The notes: a model not told the origin generated them from the letters alone. A DNA stretch of 64,000 bases from Lyngbya sp. CCAP 1446/10 (GCF_026130175.1 NZ_JAIGNI010000001.1:62001-126000), one strand, 5' to 3'. Shown: positions 8,878 through 19,071, numbered from the stretch's first letter. Translations and numbers: made by a program.

Positions 8878-11610
8878 CTAGCAGACTAAAACAGCTTTTA
8901 ACATTCCTTCGCCTTGGTCTAGTTGGAACTCAAATCCTAATTTTTTACAGAGACTCTGCATCTTGTAGTTGCTAGTGAGAATGTAACCGACGATCGCATT
9001 TAACTTCTCTTCCCGACCAATTTGCAGCAGCCGCCTCAATAATTCTGTTCCCAAACCGCGCTGCTGATAGCTATCGCTGACGATGAGCGCAAATTCGGCT
9101 TCGTTTGTGCCGTGGAGTTTGCTGAGACGTGCTACTCCCAAAATCCGGTGTTCTAAGGTTTCCGGGTCTTTGCGATCGGCTACTAACAGCATTTCCCGAT
9201 CGTAGTCAATAAAACAAATCCGGGTCAAACGTTCGTGAGCGATGCGGTGCTTTAACTTTACCATGTGAGCGTAGCGCAAATACACGCTTTCTTCGGAAAG
9301 CTCTTGATGAAACAGCACCATCAGCGGCTCATCTTCTGGGCGAATCGGACGGATCATGATGGGATGATCTGTCAGAGTTGACCATTCTTGAACGTATTGC
9401 ATAGGATAGGGGCGAATCGCGGGTAAAATGGCGTTTTCGGCAGAGTGGAGAACAACGCGGGCATCGAGGGCGATCGCACCTTCTGGAGAAACCAACAGCG
9501 GATTAATATCTATCTCGGCAATCTGAGGTTGCTCGACAATTAGTTGACTAAAACGAACTAATAACTGTTCGAGTTTTTCTAGGTCAATTGCCGATCGCCC
9601 GCGCACTCCTTGCAAAGCTTTATAGATGCGCGTTTGCTCCATCATCCGCCGCGCCAGGGTAGTATTTAAAGGCGGCAGTGCGAGCGATCGATCCTGAAAC
9701 ACTTCCACCAATTGTCCGCCGGAACCAAACAGCATTACTGGCCCAAATTGAGGGTCAATACTGCTACCCAAAATTAGTTCATAGCCTTCCAAATGCACCA
9801 TTTGCTGCACAGTCACGCCGAGAAACGCTGCGGGATCGATCGCCCGTACCCGCTGGGCGATCGCTTCAAAGGCACTAATTACAGCCTTAGCATCGCCTAA
9901 ATTTAGTTGTACGCCCCCCACATCGGTCTTGTGAGTAATCGTCTCAGAATGCAGTTTTAGCACCACTGGATAACCGAGGCGATCGGCAATTTCCACAGAT
10001 TCGGCTGGGCTGAGGGCAATTTCGGTGGCTACAGTGGGAATTCCATAGGCTGCGAGTAACTGCTTTGATTCGTATTCTGTGAGCAAAGTGCGATCGCTTT
10101 TGACAACAGAAGTCAAAATATTTGTGGCCGCCGATCGATCGCAAGTCGGGATTTCCGCAGCGGAGAGAGCAGGCGTTTCGTAGATAGAGCGCAGGTTGTA
10201 GCTGTACCGCCACATATAATTAAACAACCTGACTGCGGTATCGGGATAGGGGAAAGTCGGAATATTTGCCTGATTCAGAATTTCCGTTGCCGCTAACACT
10301 CCCGCACCGCCCATCCAGCTTGTTAATAAGGGCTTTCCGAGTTGGCTGTAGGACTTGAGTAGTTCTGCGGTTTGGGTGGGATTTGTCATCGCTTGGGGTG
10401 TGAGGATGACCAGCAATCCGTCACTATTGCGATCGGGAGCGACTACTTCTAGAGTTTTGGCGTAGCGATCGCTACCAGCATCGCCCAAAATATCGATCGG
10501 GTTTTGATGGCTCCACTGAGGGGGTAAAAACTCATCAAGCTGTTGCAGCGTCTCCGGTGCAAGCTCTGCGAGGGCACCGCCGCCGCTAATTAAGGCATCA
10601 GTGGCGATCGCCCCTGGGCCTCCGGCATTGGTGACGATCGATAGGCGGTTCCCCTGGGGTCGCGGTTGCTTTGCCAGAATTTCTGCCATGTCGAACAAAT
10701 CGGAAATTGTGTGTACGCGCAACGCGCCACAGCGCCGGAAAGCAGCGTTGAGCACGTCATCGCTGCCGGTCAAAGCTCCCGTATGGGAAGCGGCGGCTTT
10801 CGCGGCGGCGGCGGTACGTCCCACCTTGAGAATGATGATCGGTTTGTCGATCGCCACTGGGCGGGCGGCGGAGAGGAACGATCGAGCATCACCCATCGAT
10901 TCCATGTACAAAACGATACTGTGGGTGTGGGGATCGTCGCCGAAATAATGAATCAGATCGCCCCAACCGACATCGAGCATGGAGCCGATCGACACAAAAG
11001 CGCTAAAACCGACATTTTCGCCCAAACTCCAGTCTAGAATCGAAGTACAGAGGGCGCCGCTTTGACTGATGAAGGCGACATTACCCGGACGGGCGATCGA
11101 GCCTGCAAAAGTAGCATTCAGCCCCAGCACAGGATTCATCACGCCGAGACAATTCGGGCCGATAATCCGCATTTCGCCCAGACGCGCTTCGGCCAGAATT
11201 TGCTGTTCTAAAGCAACTCCCGCCGGCCCAATTTCTTTAAAACCAGCCGAAACAATAACTGCTCCTTTCACCCCAGCAGCGATACATTCGCGGATCACTT
11301 GCGGCACACTAGCCGCCGGCGTAGCAATCACCGCGAGATCCACTATTTCCTGGACGCTAGCAATGTCAGGATAGGACTTGAGTCCCAAGACGCTGCGGCG
11401 CTGTGGATTCACCGGAAAAACCGTTCCGCCAAAGGGATTGCGAATCAAGTTCCACAGGAGAGTACGTCCGACGCTTCCTGCTCTCTCTGTTGCGCCGATT
11501 ACAGCCACGGAGCGAGGATGAAAAATGTGATCGAGCGGATGACGCTGTTCTTTCCAAATATCGTGAGCCGGATCGCTCGCAGTGCTTTGAGTTCTTGAAT
11601 TTATCTGCAT
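8878..11610 (-). CDS. Pat-like NDP-forming acyl-CoA ligase / GNAT acetyltransferase
   Basis: A 910-aa multidomain enzyme. An N-terminal CoA-binding Rossmann domain (about 27-125, [16 protein letters not shown]) is followed by the succinyl-CoA-ligase-like domain ([25 protein letters not shown]) and an ATP-grasp domain (about 500-715, [21 protein letters not shown]). A C-terminal GNAT domain follows (about 740-905, [25 protein letters not shown] as the acetyl-CoA loop). This is the arrangement of protein lysine acetyltransferase Pat/YfiQ, which acetylates acyl-CoA synthetases. In enterobacterial Pat the ligase half is inactive; I cannot tell here. The gene is monocistronic, and the next gene upstream diverges. 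Confidence 0.88.
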   Translation of the reverse strand: MQINSRTQSTASDPAHDIWKEQRHPLDHIFHPRSVAVIGATERAGSVGRTLLWNLIRNPFGGTVFPVNPQRRSVLGLKSYPDIASVQEIVDLAVIATPAASVPQVIRECIAAGVKGAVIVSAGFKEIGPAGVALEQQILAEARLGEMRIIGPNCLGVMNPVLGLNATFAGSIARPGNVAFISQSGALCTSILDWSLGENVGFSAFVSIGSMLDVGWGDLIHYFGDDPHTHSIVLYMESMGDARSFLSAARPVAIDKPIIILKVGRTAAAAKAAASHTGALTGSDDVLNAAFRRCGALRVHTISDLFDMAEILAKQPRPQGNRLSIVTNAGGPGAIATDALISGGGALAELAPETLQQLDEFLPPQWSHQNPIDILGDAGSDRYAKTLEVVAPDRNSDGLLVILTPQAMTNPTQTAELLKSYSQLGKPLLTSWMGGAGVLAATEILNQANIPTFPYPDTAVRLFNYMWRYSYNLRSIYETPALSAAEIPTCDRSAATNILTSVVKSDRTLLTEYESKQLLAAYGIPTVATEIALSPAESVEIADRLGYPVVLKLHSETITHKTDVGGVQLNLGDAKAVISAFEAIAQRVRAIDPAAFLGVTVQQMVHLEGYELILGSSIDPQFGPVMLFGSGGQLVEVFQDRSLALPPLNTTLARRMMEQTRIYKALQGVRGRSAIDLEKLEQLLVRFSQLIVEQPQIAEIDINPLLVSPEGAIALDARVVLHSAENAILPAIRPYPMQYVQEWSTLTDHPIMIRPIRPEDEPLMVLFHQELSEESVYLRYAHMVKLKHRIAHERLTRICFIDYDREMLLVADRKDPETLEHRILGVARLSKLHGTNEAEFALIVSDSYQQRGLGTELLRRLLQIGREEKLNAIVGYILTSNYKMQSLCKKLGFEFQLDQGEGMLKAVLVC

Positions 11611-12033
11611 AATACCCTACTTCAATTAATCAGCAATTAATATTGATCTGCTTTCGATAACAATTACCGCATCCAATCCAAACTATTTTTAGGCTCTTTT
11701 TCGGCTTTTTATTCATCTTCTTCGGATGTTCGCGGTTCCTGACCAAAAAATCTCATTGCGCGTTTCCGACCGACCCCTCTTAAACAACATTTTCGTTGTC
11801 CAACAGTTAGTTCGGAATCCCATTTTATTATAGCTTCCTCACAAATTACAGAGGATGTTCTGCATACTATCTATTTTAATTCTTCCCACCGAATTAGTAA
11901 GTCAATTTTTGTAACAAATAGCGAACAGAGTATTTAAAATATTGAGATTAAATATATGCTAGATATAGCGGTCGGAGAAGAAAAAATCGCTCGCTAACAA
12001 AAAATAAGGTGAAAGCAAGCTATATTAGTAGAA
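11611..12033. other. AT-rich gap before the pflB remnant
   Basis: About 420 bases with no recognisable gene. It should contain the Pat promoter and whatever is left of the pflB promoter and first codons. No clear signal is visible. Confidence 0.35.
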
Positions 12034-12036
12034 TAG

Positions 12037-13739
12037 CACGGCTTTACTGAAGGCAACTCGACAAAGGAAGTCAACGTCAGAGACTTCATCCAAAAGAATT
12101 ACACCCCCTACGAAGGGAATGCAGAATTTATCGCAGCACCAACAGAAAAAAACCAGCAACTTTGGCGCGCAGTTCTGGAACTAATGAAACAAGAGCGCGA
12201 AAAAGGTGTGTTGGATGTTGATACAAAAGTACCCACATCGATCGTCGCTCATGCTGCGGGATACATCGATCGCGATTTAGAAAAAATAGTAGGTTTGCAA
12301 ACCGATCGACCTTTGATACGCGCGATTATGCCCTTCGGCGGAATTCGCGTGGTCAAGACAGGTTTAGAAGCTTACGGTTATCAACTCGATCCACAAACAC
12401 AAGAAATATTTACGAAATATCGCAAAACACACAACGATGGTGTCTTCGATGTTTACACCCGCTCCATGCGTTTGGCGAGACGTTCTGGTATCATCACAGG
12501 TTTGCCAGATGCCTACGGACGCGGGCGCATCATCGGTGACTACCGGCGGGTTGCTCTGTACGGTGTCGATCGCCTGATTGACGATAAGAAACAACAGCAA
12601 GAATCGCTCGAACTAGAGGCGATGGAAGAGGGAACAATTCGTTTGCGCGAAGAGTTATCCGAGCAAATTCGCGCATTGTTGGAGTTGAAAGAAATGGCTG
12701 CTAACTACGGCTTTGATATTTGCAAGCCGGCGGCCAATGCACGAGAAGCTGTCCAGTGGCTGTATTTTGGCTACTTGGGAGCAGTGAAAGAACAAAACGG
12801 GGCGGCGATGTCTCTCGGTCGTGTATCGACGTTTTTAGACATTTATTTCGATCGCGATTTGCAAAGTGGCGCGAGTTCAGAACTGGAATTGCAAGAACTG
12901 ATCGACCATTTTGTCATGAAACTCCGCATGGTGCGGTTTTTGCGAACTCCCGACTATAACCAACTGTTCTCTGGCGATCCAACTTGGGTAACAGAGGCGA
13001 TCGGTGGTATGAGCAATGACGGGAGAACCTTGGTAACTCCCAACAGTTTCCGATTCCTCCACACTCTCTCAAACCTCGATACTGCACCAGAACCGAACCT
13101 CACCGTTTTGTGGTCGGAAAACTTGCCGGAAAGCTTCAAGGAATTCTGTGCAAAAATATCCAGCGATACGAGTTCGATTCAGTACGAAAACGACGATTTT
13201 ATCCGTCATGGTTACGGCGATGATTATGCGATCGTTCGTTGCGTATCCGCCATGCGAATTGGTAAGCAAATGCAGTTTTTCGGGGCGCGAGTTAACTTAG
13301 CTAAGACTTTGCTCTATGCGATTAACGGCGGTATAAATGAGAAGTCCGGCGACCAAATCGCGCCGCAGTTTCCACCAATTACTTCCGAATATCTCGATTA
13401 TGACGAGGTAAAAGCGCGGTTCCATGACATAATGGCGTGGTTAGCAAAAACCTATATCAATACGCTGAATGTCATTCACTATATGCACGATAAATACTGC
13501 TACGAGCGGCTAGAAATGGCATTGCACGATGCACGATTCAGGAGGCGATCGCCAGTCAGGGAATTAGCGATGATTTCTTTTTTGCTCGTGTTGAGGAAAT
13601 GGCCGATCGCGCTTTTGACGATCAGTGCACCGGGGCTAACCCCCGCTACCCGCTGATTGAAGATTTAAAGCAGCTTCTGCTGCAAGCCTACTCTGACACC
13701 AACACTTCTGGGGTAGATCGAGAGTTAACTGTAGTTTGA
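12037..13739 (+). pseudogene. pflB/adhE remnant: Collapsed pflB-adhE locus (pyruvate formate-lyase joined to AdhE tail)
   Basis: From 12037 the frame reads HGFTEGN, then [17 protein letters not shown], the PflB N-terminus, but the preceding codon is TAG (12034-12036) where PflB normally has Trp, and no start is visible. The frame then runs through PflB landmarks ([22 protein letters not shown], here split as two motifs; [20 protein letters not shown]). The catalytic Cys-Cys pair reads Arg-Cys (IVRCVSAM). Homology stops at about 13530 and the open frame runs to 13656 in unrelated sequence. From about 13536 another frame reads [15 protein letters not shown] to TGA 13737-13739, which is the extreme C-terminus of AdhE. 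The glycyl-radical half of PflB and nearly all of AdhE are missing. Confidence 0.88.
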
Positions 13740-13769
13740 TAAGCTGTACTGCATCTAACGAGTAGCCAG

Positions 13770-13836
13770 AAACCGGGTTTTTCAACTAAAATCGTGGGTA
13801 GAAACCCTCAATTTCCTGAAAACCCGGTTTCTTTGT
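13770..13836. repeat. GAAACCGGGTTT hairpin repeat
   Basis: AGAAACCGGGTTTT near 13771 and AAAACCCGGTTTCT near 13822 form an inverted repeat with a middle GAAACCCTCAA segment. The same family occurs at about 7510-7640, 30165-30275 and 60415-60492. Confidence 0.6.
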
Positions 13837-13982
13837 CCTCAAATCTAAAAATCTAAACATCGCCCTCGAAAATCGCCAAAGTCGATCTATTTGCCATAGG
13901 CGGTTTAAAAATTCAGAAATTGTGATATAGTTGAAAAGGTAACTGTTTTAAGAATTTTGTAATTTTAGTGGCTGTTCGCGCG

Positions 13983-14276
13983 ATGACCTCTTCACCAACC
14001 ATAGCACCCGTTCGATCGAGTCAAGTTACCCGCAAGTCTTATCCCAACTATCGGGTAATAGTCCTCAACGACGATTTCAACACATTTCAGCACGTCGTGG
14101 AATGTTTGACGAAATACATTCCAGGGATGACGAGCGATCAAGCTTGGAAACTAGCCGACCAAATCCACAACGAAGGCCAGGCCACCGTCTGGGTTGGGCC
14201 GCAAGAACAAGCAGAACTTTATCATATGCAATTGAGCCGTGCTGGACTGACAATGGCTCCGCTAGAGTCTACTTAA
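13983..14276 (+). CDS. clpS: ATP-dependent Clp protease adaptor ClpS
   Basis: Adaptor that binds N-degron substrates and delivers them to ClpAP/ClpCP. About 97 aa from the ATG at 13983; an in-frame GTG at 13968 would add five residues (MAVRA). The start MTSSPT followed by RSSQVTRKSYPNY matches the shorter form of the family. Core motifs are VIVLNDDFNTFQHVVECL and YIPGM, with the Asp-Asp and Thr that contact the substrate N-terminus, and a conserved end LTMAPLE. No obvious Shine-Dalgarno precedes either start. It stands alone between two pseudogenes. Confidence 0.93.
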   Translation: MTSSPTIAPVRSSQVTRKSYPNYRVIVLNDDFNTFQHVVECLTKYIPGMTSDQAWKLADQIHNEGQATVWVGPQEQAELYHMQLSRAGLTMAPLEST

Positions 14277-14321
14277 CCGGTATTTACGTCTTGGCGACCT
14301 GACACCGAGGTCGGATGCTTG

Positions 14322-15046
14322 ATGCTACCGTCTGGTCGTCGCTTGAATCTCGAAGATATTCACAGTGTGTTTTGGCGTAATTTCTCCGGTGTTTCCGTTC
14401 CACCTTTAAAAGATTTCAACCAACAGCAGGTCGCATTTAATGATTCAATGAGTACAGGTTGATCGAACTCGCTGGGTCAATTCCTGGCGTACCAATTTCA
14501 CAAAGAAAAACCCCGACAACTGACTAAGGCAAAACAAATAGGTGTGACGATTCCTGCAACTTTAATCAGTAACGATGCAGCGGAAGTTAGGGAATTTATC
14601 AAAGCTTATCAAAAAGCAATTTTCAAGCCTGTTTATGGTGGTGCTCATAACAAGTTTATGACAGAGGCGCATTTAGAACTTAATCGGTTGAACATGGCTT
14701 TGAGTATTTCTTCAGTCACAATCCAAGAGTATATTTCTGGGACAAATATTCGCAGTTATGTGATTAGTGAATTAGTCTATACTGCCGAAATTCGGAGTCC
14801 AGCTTTGGACTTTCGGGAAGATTTGGACGCTGAGCTAATTCCGATAGATTTGCCAGAAGCAGTTCACAAACAATGTTTGGCAATATCCCAGGCATTTATG
14901 GTAGAGTGGACTGCGATTATTGGCGTGTCAAGCCAACGGGTGAGTATGTATTTTTAGAGGCAAATCCTAGTCCGATGTTTGTACATTTTGAGCGTCAGAC
15001 TGGTTTTCCTATTACACAAGAATTGGTCAAGCTCTTAATGGATTAA
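14322..15046 (+). pseudogene. Degraded RimK-like ATP-grasp ligase
   Basis: One frame reads MLPSGRRLNLEDIHSVFWRN from 14322 to a TGA at 14460-14462. It continues in the same frame with AYQFHKEKPRQL, IGVTIPATLISND and IFKPVYGG (ATP-grasp central region) to about 14910. There a frameshift moves the homology to another frame reading WRVKPTGEYVFLEANPSPMF, HFERQTGFPI and KLLMD, ending with TAA 15044-15046. FLEANPSP carries the Mg-binding Glu/Asn of ATP-grasp enzymes. Some residues also seem lost around the TGA. Relatives ligate amino acids to peptides or proteins (RimK, microviridin ligases). The substrate here is unknown. Confidence 0.75.
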
Positions 15047-15496
15047 CTGGCGTTAAGAGGCGATCGCACGGGCTCTCGTGCCCATCCTACAATTATGAGA
15101 CTTGAATTGCAAAAGTCCTTTTAATCAAATTTTCGGACGATGCTCAAAGCCCATCCCACAAGAAAAAAATGTGGGATAGGCTTTGAGCATCGTCCTAGCT
15201 ATTTTTGCAAGAAGTCTACGATCGCCCTTTGCACTCTCAACCAGTCGATCGCGCTCAAATCTCAAATCTTAAACCGAAGCTGCCCGCATCTGTTACAATT
15301 TTCAACATAGCCAGAACAGCACGCCCGCCGGAACTCACCTGCATAGGGATACCAGCCCGCGATAGGAGTCGTGGAGATTGAAAAAAATTAGATATTTAGT
15401 TTCAGCTTCCAGATTCATCCGTGGAGTCAATCTAAAATCTAAAATCGACTGTGGAGTCAATCTAAAAATCTAAAATCTAAAATCTAAAATCGACTG
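15047..15496. other. Intergenic region with MITE and heptamer repeat
   Basis: Contains the MITE-like copy (15097-15218) and, abutting ccdA, a TCTAAAA-type heptamer tract (about 15429-15496) with a duplicated GTGGAGTCAATCTAAAA unit. No gene or clear promoter is visible. Confidence 0.5.
15097..15218. mobile_element. Second MITE copy with a different core
   Basis: Shares TTGCAAAAGTCCTTTTAATC at the left and CCTAG.TATTTTTGCAAGA.GTCTA at the right with the element at 8624-8749. Its core is instead a long inverted repeat (GGACGATGCTCAAAGCC / GGCTTTGAGCATCGTCC). The left terminal repeat is eroded (AGACTTGAATTGCAAAA). Confidence 0.65.
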
Positions 15497-16228
15497 ATGG
15501 AAACCCTGCAAACCCAACTTTACGAACTCGCACAATTTGCTAATAATTTAGTCAACACTCAACTGACACACCTGAGTTTAGTCAGCGTGGGAGTGATTTT
15601 TCTGGCAGGATTGCTAACTAGCTTGACGCCCTGTATGCTTTCCATGTTGCCGATCACGATCGGCTACATCGGCGGATACGAAGCAAAAAGCCGTCTTCAA
15701 GCTGCCGCCCAGTCGGCGTGGTTTTCTCTGGGACTAGCCACAACCCTCGCGGGTTTAGGCATTGTAGCATCATTTGCGGGTCAAGTTTATGGCAAAATTG
15801 GTCTGGGTTTGCCGATCGTTGTCAGCATAATCGCGATTTTAATGGGGCTGAATTTACTCGAAGCTTTACCCTTACAAATGCCGTCTTTCGATGCTGTGGG
15901 GTGGGTGCCGAAGAATTTGCCTGCGGGCGTGCGATCGTACTTATTGGGCTTAACTTTTGGTTTAGTAGCATCTCCGTGCAGCACTCCGGTTTTAGCTACG
16001 CTCTTAGCTTGGGTTTCCAAAACGGGAGATACCGTTTTAGGTGGTGTATTGCTGCTGTTTTATGCTGCTGGTTATGTCGCTCCGCTAATTATAGCAGGTA
16101 CTTTTACCGCGAGCATTAAAAAGTTGTTAGAATTACGCAGGTGGTCGAGTTGGATCACGCCTGTTAGCGGCGTTTTGCTAGTAGGATTTGGGGTTTTTTC
16201 CCTACTTTCCCGCATACTTCCCGCCTAA
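15497..16228 (+). CDS. ccdA: Cytochrome c biogenesis thiol transporter CcdA
   Basis: A 243-aa membrane protein of the DsbD/CcdA family. It moves reducing equivalents across the thylakoid or plasma membrane to keep apocytochrome c haem-binding cysteines reduced. About six hydrophobic helices are visible. The redox pair is Cys46 (LTSLTPCMLSMLP) and Cys161 (LVASPCSTPVLA), each beside a proline as in the family. It lies upstream of ccs1 on the same strand, so both system II components sit together. The start ATG at 15497 directly follows a repeat tract and no Shine-Dalgarno is evident. Confidence 0.93.
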   Translation: METLQTQLYELAQFANNLVNTQLTHLSLVSVGVIFLAGLLTSLTPCMLSMLPITIGYIGGYEAKSRLQAAAQSAWFSLGLATTLAGLGIVASFAGQVYGKIGLGLPIVVSIIAILMGLNLLEALPLQMPSFDAVGWVPKNLPAGVRSYLLGLTFGLVASPCSTPVLATLLAWVSKTGDTVLGGVLLLFYAAGYVAPLIIAGTFTASIKKLLELRRWSSWITPVSGVLLVGFGVFSLLSRILPA

Positions 16229-16413
16229 GGTTCGATCGTTCGGACTTCAGTTCTTATTTGAAGATATAGCAATCATTACAGGATTCGAGAACTATTTTTT
16301 TTGAATGAACCGCGTTGGCGTAGCCTGCGCGAAGCGCTTAGACGCTAAGAACACGAAGGAAGAAAAAGAAACAATTCACAATTGATTGAGAATTGCTAGA
16401 TAAAGATAATATT

Positions 16414-16480
16414 TTCTTCCTTCTTCCCTCTTCCCTCTTCCCTCTTCCTTCTTCCCTCTTCCCTCTTCCTTCTTCCTTCC
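16414..16480 (+). repeat. TTCCTTC/TTCCCTC heptamer tract abutting ccs1
   Basis: An uninterrupted pyrimidine tract of TTCCTTC and TTCCCTC heptamers about 67 bases long, ending one base before the ccs1 ATG. It occupies the whole ribosome-binding-site position. Confidence 0.9.
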
Positions 16481-16481
16481 T

Positions 16482-17894
16482 ATGACATCAAAAGAAGTAT
16501 TTCTATCCAAACTATCAGACTGGGCGACTGCACCTCAAAAGTTCTTCAAGCGGGAAATATTGCCGGTGCTGGCAGATTTGCGGCTGGCAATTATCTTGCT
16601 GCTGGCGATCGCACTTTTCAGCATTTCCGGCACCGTCATCGAACAAGGCCAATCGGTAGAGTTTTACCAATCCAACTATCCAGAACACCCAGCCCTTTTC
16701 GGTTTCTTAACTTGGAAAGTTGTGATCATTGCAGGACTAGACCACGTTTACCGCACTTGGTGGTTTTTGTCAATCCTAATTTTGTTCGGCAGCAGCTTGA
16801 CAGCTTGCACTTTTACTCGACAATTTCCCGCATTAAAATCGGCCCGCCGCTGGAAATTTTATGAGGAACCGAAGCAGTTTGAAAAATTAGCTCTCAGTGC
16901 GGAATTAGCAACAGTTGATTTAACTTCGTTAGAACAACTTCTACAGCAAAAAAACTACCGCATCTTCCGAGAAGGCGAAAAAGTTTATGCTCGTAAAGGC
17001 ATAATTGGTAAAATTGGCCCGATTATTGTTCACGCCAGTATGCTAATTATTTTAGCTGGGTCGATATTGGGCTCGATGACTGGTTTTATGGGTCAAGAAA
17101 TGGTTCCTAGCGGTGAAACGTTTCGGGTGCAGAATATCACGGATGCGGGGCCTTGGGCTGGGCCGCAAATACCGAAGGATTGGTCGATGCGTGTGAATCG
17201 GTTCTGGATCGATTATAGTCCGAGCGGGGCGATCGACCAATTTTACTCTGATTTGTCGGTTTTGGACAAAACAGGCCAAGAGGTCGATCGCAAAACCATT
17301 CACGTTAACGAGCCGCTGAGATACCGAGGAGTCACCTTTTATCAAGCAGATTGGGCCCTAGCCGCCGTGCGAGTTCGCCTCAACAAAAGCCCGGTTTTAC
17401 AATTGCCAATGGCTCAGTTAGACACCCAGGGTAAAGGCAGAATTTGGGGTGCTTGGATTCCAACAAAACCCGATTTAAGTGCGGGAGTTTCTTTGCTAGC
17501 AAAGGACTTGCAAGGCACGATGTTAGTCTACGGTACGGATGGCAAATTGTTAACTACTGTTCGCGCCGGCAGCGCAGTCGAAGTTAACGGAGTGATGTTG
17601 GCAATTGACGAAGTTGTCGGGAGCACGGGATTGCAAATTAAAGCCGATCCGGGAATTCCGCTAGTTTATACGGGCTTTGGGTTGCTGATGCTTAGCGTGA
17701 TGATGAGCTATCTATCTCACTCGCAGATTTGGGCTTTGGAAAAGGAAGGCAAACTCTATGTTGGCGGGCGCACTAATCGCGCTCAGGTGATATTTGAAAG
17801 AGAAGTTGTGGAGATTTTGGACAAGTTGGCAGAATTGAAAACAGCAGATGCAAAAAGTGCGATATCCCCGACTTCTGTTGCTAGTCAAACCTAA
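16482..17894 (+). CDS. ccs1: Cytochrome c synthase subunit Ccs1 (ResB/CcsB family)
   Basis: Membrane component of the system II haem-ligation complex, working with CcsA to attach haem to lumenal apocytochromes. In the 470-aa protein, helices lie near residues 36-58 ([22 protein letters not shown]), 92-110 and 176-195. A large lumenal domain follows, then a final helix around 385-410 ([20 protein letters not shown]). Two family marks are [14 protein letters not shown] and [13 protein letters not shown]. The cytoplasmic tail is short. It lies 253 bases after ccdA. The start is set by an ATG directly after a pyrimidine repeat. Confidence 0.93.
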   Translation: MTSKEVFLSKLSDWATAPQKFFKREILPVLADLRLAIILLLAIALFSISGTVIEQGQSVEFYQSNYPEHPALFGFLTWKVVIIAGLDHVYRTWWFLSILILFGSSLTACTFTRQFPALKSARRWKFYEEPKQFEKLALSAELATVDLTSLEQLLQQKNYRIFREGEKVYARKGIIGKIGPIIVHASMLIILAGSILGSMTGFMGQEMVPSGETFRVQNITDAGPWAGPQIPKDWSMRVNRFWIDYSPSGAIDQFYSDLSVLDKTGQEVDRKTIHVNEPLRYRGVTFYQADWALAAVRVRLNKSPVLQLPMAQLDTQGKGRIWGAWIPTKPDLSAGVSLLAKDLQGTMLVYGTDGKLLTTVRAGSAVEVNGVMLAIDEVVGSTGLQIKADPGIPLVYTGFGLLMLSVMMSYLSHSQIWALEKEGKLYVGGRTNRAQVIFEREVVEILDKLAELKTADAKSAISPTSVASQT

Positions 17895-17895
17895 C

Positions 17896-17925
17896 CGTAG
17901 GGTGCGCACTGCGCACCTTACACCA
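17896..17925. repeat. TAGGGTGCGCACTGCGCACC hairpin, copy 1
   Basis: GGTGCGCA and TGCGCACC form a tight hairpin just after ccs1 and may serve as its terminator. An almost identical copy, including the flanking TTACACCAAT, lies at 18430-18461 after the DUF2283 gene. Confidence 0.7.
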
Positions 17926-17947
17926 ATGGATAAAACGAAAAATAAAT

Positions 17948-18209
17948 GTGGATAAAAAAATAGAATTTAGTCAACACGCCTTGCTGAAAATAGAAATTCT
18001 TGAAAGTCACGGGGTTACAATTTCAACATATTTAATTTCCGAAACTGTTTAGAATGCCTAGTAAGATAGAAGCAAGTGGTGAAGGGAAGTTTATTTGTCA
18101 AAAGAGATTGAATGGACTTGTCCTAAGAGTGGTTTACCAAGAATATCTCGATCGAATTTTAGTAATTACTGCTTATCCTGGTAAGAGGTCAAGATATGAA
18201 AAAGATTAG
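17948..18209 (+). pseudogene. Broken DUF4258 toxin-like gene
   Basis: A frame from GTG 17948 encodes a DUF4258-like start (IEFSQHALLKIEILESHGV) to TAG 18048-18050. The rest of the domain is in another frame, from ATG 18054 (MPSKIEASGEGKFICQKR, VVYQEYLDRILVITAYPGKR) to TAG 18207-18209. DUF4258 proteins are small putative toxins with a conserved His in SQHAL and a C-terminal ITAY block. One frameshift plus a stop separates the halves, so full-length toxin is not expected. A 52-aa C-terminal piece could still be translated. Its last 14 bases overlap the next gene. Confidence 0.7.
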
Positions 18210-18393
18210 ATACAGCCCGGATGTAGATGCGATGCTGATCGAAATTTGCGATCGCCCGATCGCCTATGCCGAAGATGAAGGGCAAATTATTCTACACTAT
18301 TCTAGCAGTGGAGAACTGGTATTGATCGAAATATTAGATGTCAAACAATTCATCTCATTAGAATCTGTCTCCGATCAAATACCTGCCCGCTAA
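18196..18393 (+). CDS. DUF2283 protein, probable antitoxin partner
   Basis: A 65-aa protein with the DUF2283 pattern: IRYSPDVDAMLIEI near the start, a central acidic turn, then IILHYSSSGELVLIEILD. DUF2283 genes are commonly found next to DUF4258 genes and are thought to be cognate antitoxins. Here it overlaps the DUF4258 remnant by 14 bases, the usual translational coupling. It appears intact although its toxin is broken, as expected if toxin loss is tolerated. Confidence 0.8.
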   Translation: MKKIRYSPDVDAMLIEICDRPIAYAEDEGQIILHYSSSGELVLIEILDVKQFISLESVSDQIPAR

Positions 18394-18429
18394 AGCAGTC
18401 CATCCTCAAAATCAACTACTACAACGAAC

Positions 18430-18461
18430 CGTAGGGTGCGCACTGCGCACCTTACACCAAT
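18430..18461. repeat. TAGGGTGCGCACTGCGCACC hairpin, copy 2
   Basis: Near-identical to the hairpin at 17896-17925. The two copies bracket the DUF4258/DUF2283 pair. Confidence 0.7.
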
Positions 18462-18506
18462 TCCTAGGGCGATGTACAGCGCACCTGACTACAACTAATA
18501 CTAGCC

Positions 18507-18926
18507 CTACTTCTCGTGCCGCACCTCAACCACAGTGTGCACGTTCCCCCGTGGCAAAAAATCGCCCTTAATTGTCACTTCCAGTGGCGCGCAAGCTGCG
18601 ACAAAATCGTCTAAAATTTGATTGATCGATTCTTCGTGAGAAATGTAGCGATCGCGATAACTGTTAACGTACAGCTTCATCGCCTTTAACTCCACCACCC
18701 GCTCGTCGGGCACGTAAGTAACGTGAATCGTGGCAAAATCGGGATAGCCCGAAAACGGACACTTGCAAGTAAACTCTGGCAAAGTAATGTTAATCGTGTA
18801 ACGCCGCCCGACTCGCGGGTTCGGGAAAGTAATTAACTCCCCGTCCAAAATCTCGCGTTCGCCATATTTCATTGCCTCGGTACTTGACTTTGGCGACACA
18901 TCTTGTTCGGTTGGGTGGTTGTTCAT
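18507..18926 (-). CDS. queF: NADPH-dependent 7-cyano-7-deazaguanine reductase
   Basis: Reduces preQ0 to preQ1 in queuosine biosynthesis (tRNA wobble modification). At 139 aa it is the short unimodular form. Cys56 in CKCPFSGYPDFA is the thioimide nucleophile and Asp63 the proton donor; their seven-residue spacing matches the family. VVELKAMKLYVNSYRDR followed by SHEESINQI is the NADPH-binding QueF signature. It is monocistronic. I looked upstream for a preQ1 riboswitch and did not see one. Confidence 0.95.
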   Translation of the reverse strand: MNNHPTEQDVSPKSSTEAMKYGEREILDGELITFPNPRVGRRYTINITLPEFTCKCPFSGYPDFATIHVTYVPDERVVELKAMKLYVNSYRDRYISHEESINQILDDFVAACAPLEVTIKGDFLPRGNVHTVVEVRHEK

Positions 18927-19071
18927 AGCGATCGACTGAAAACTTCTAACATTTAACTAAACTCACTATTAATATTTTTAACAAATATATTGACGAATTG
19001 TGTTGCGATCGATCTAATTGCAAATACTCTCAGGCTAAACTTAAAAAAGTTCACCCTCGCCATCTACAATT

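Noticed and set aside
12184-13656. Intact 490-aa pyruvate formate-lyase
   Set aside because: It lacks its N-terminus, one catalytic cysteine and the glycyl-radical domain, and its last 40 codons are out-of-frame AdhE sequence.
14544-14957. Free-standing 137-aa protein
   Set aside because: Homology to ATP-grasp enzymes continues on both sides across a stop and a frameshift, so it is part of a pseudogene.
18927-19000. preQ1 riboswitch upstream of queF
   Set aside because: No preQ1-type stem with the A-rich tail is visible.
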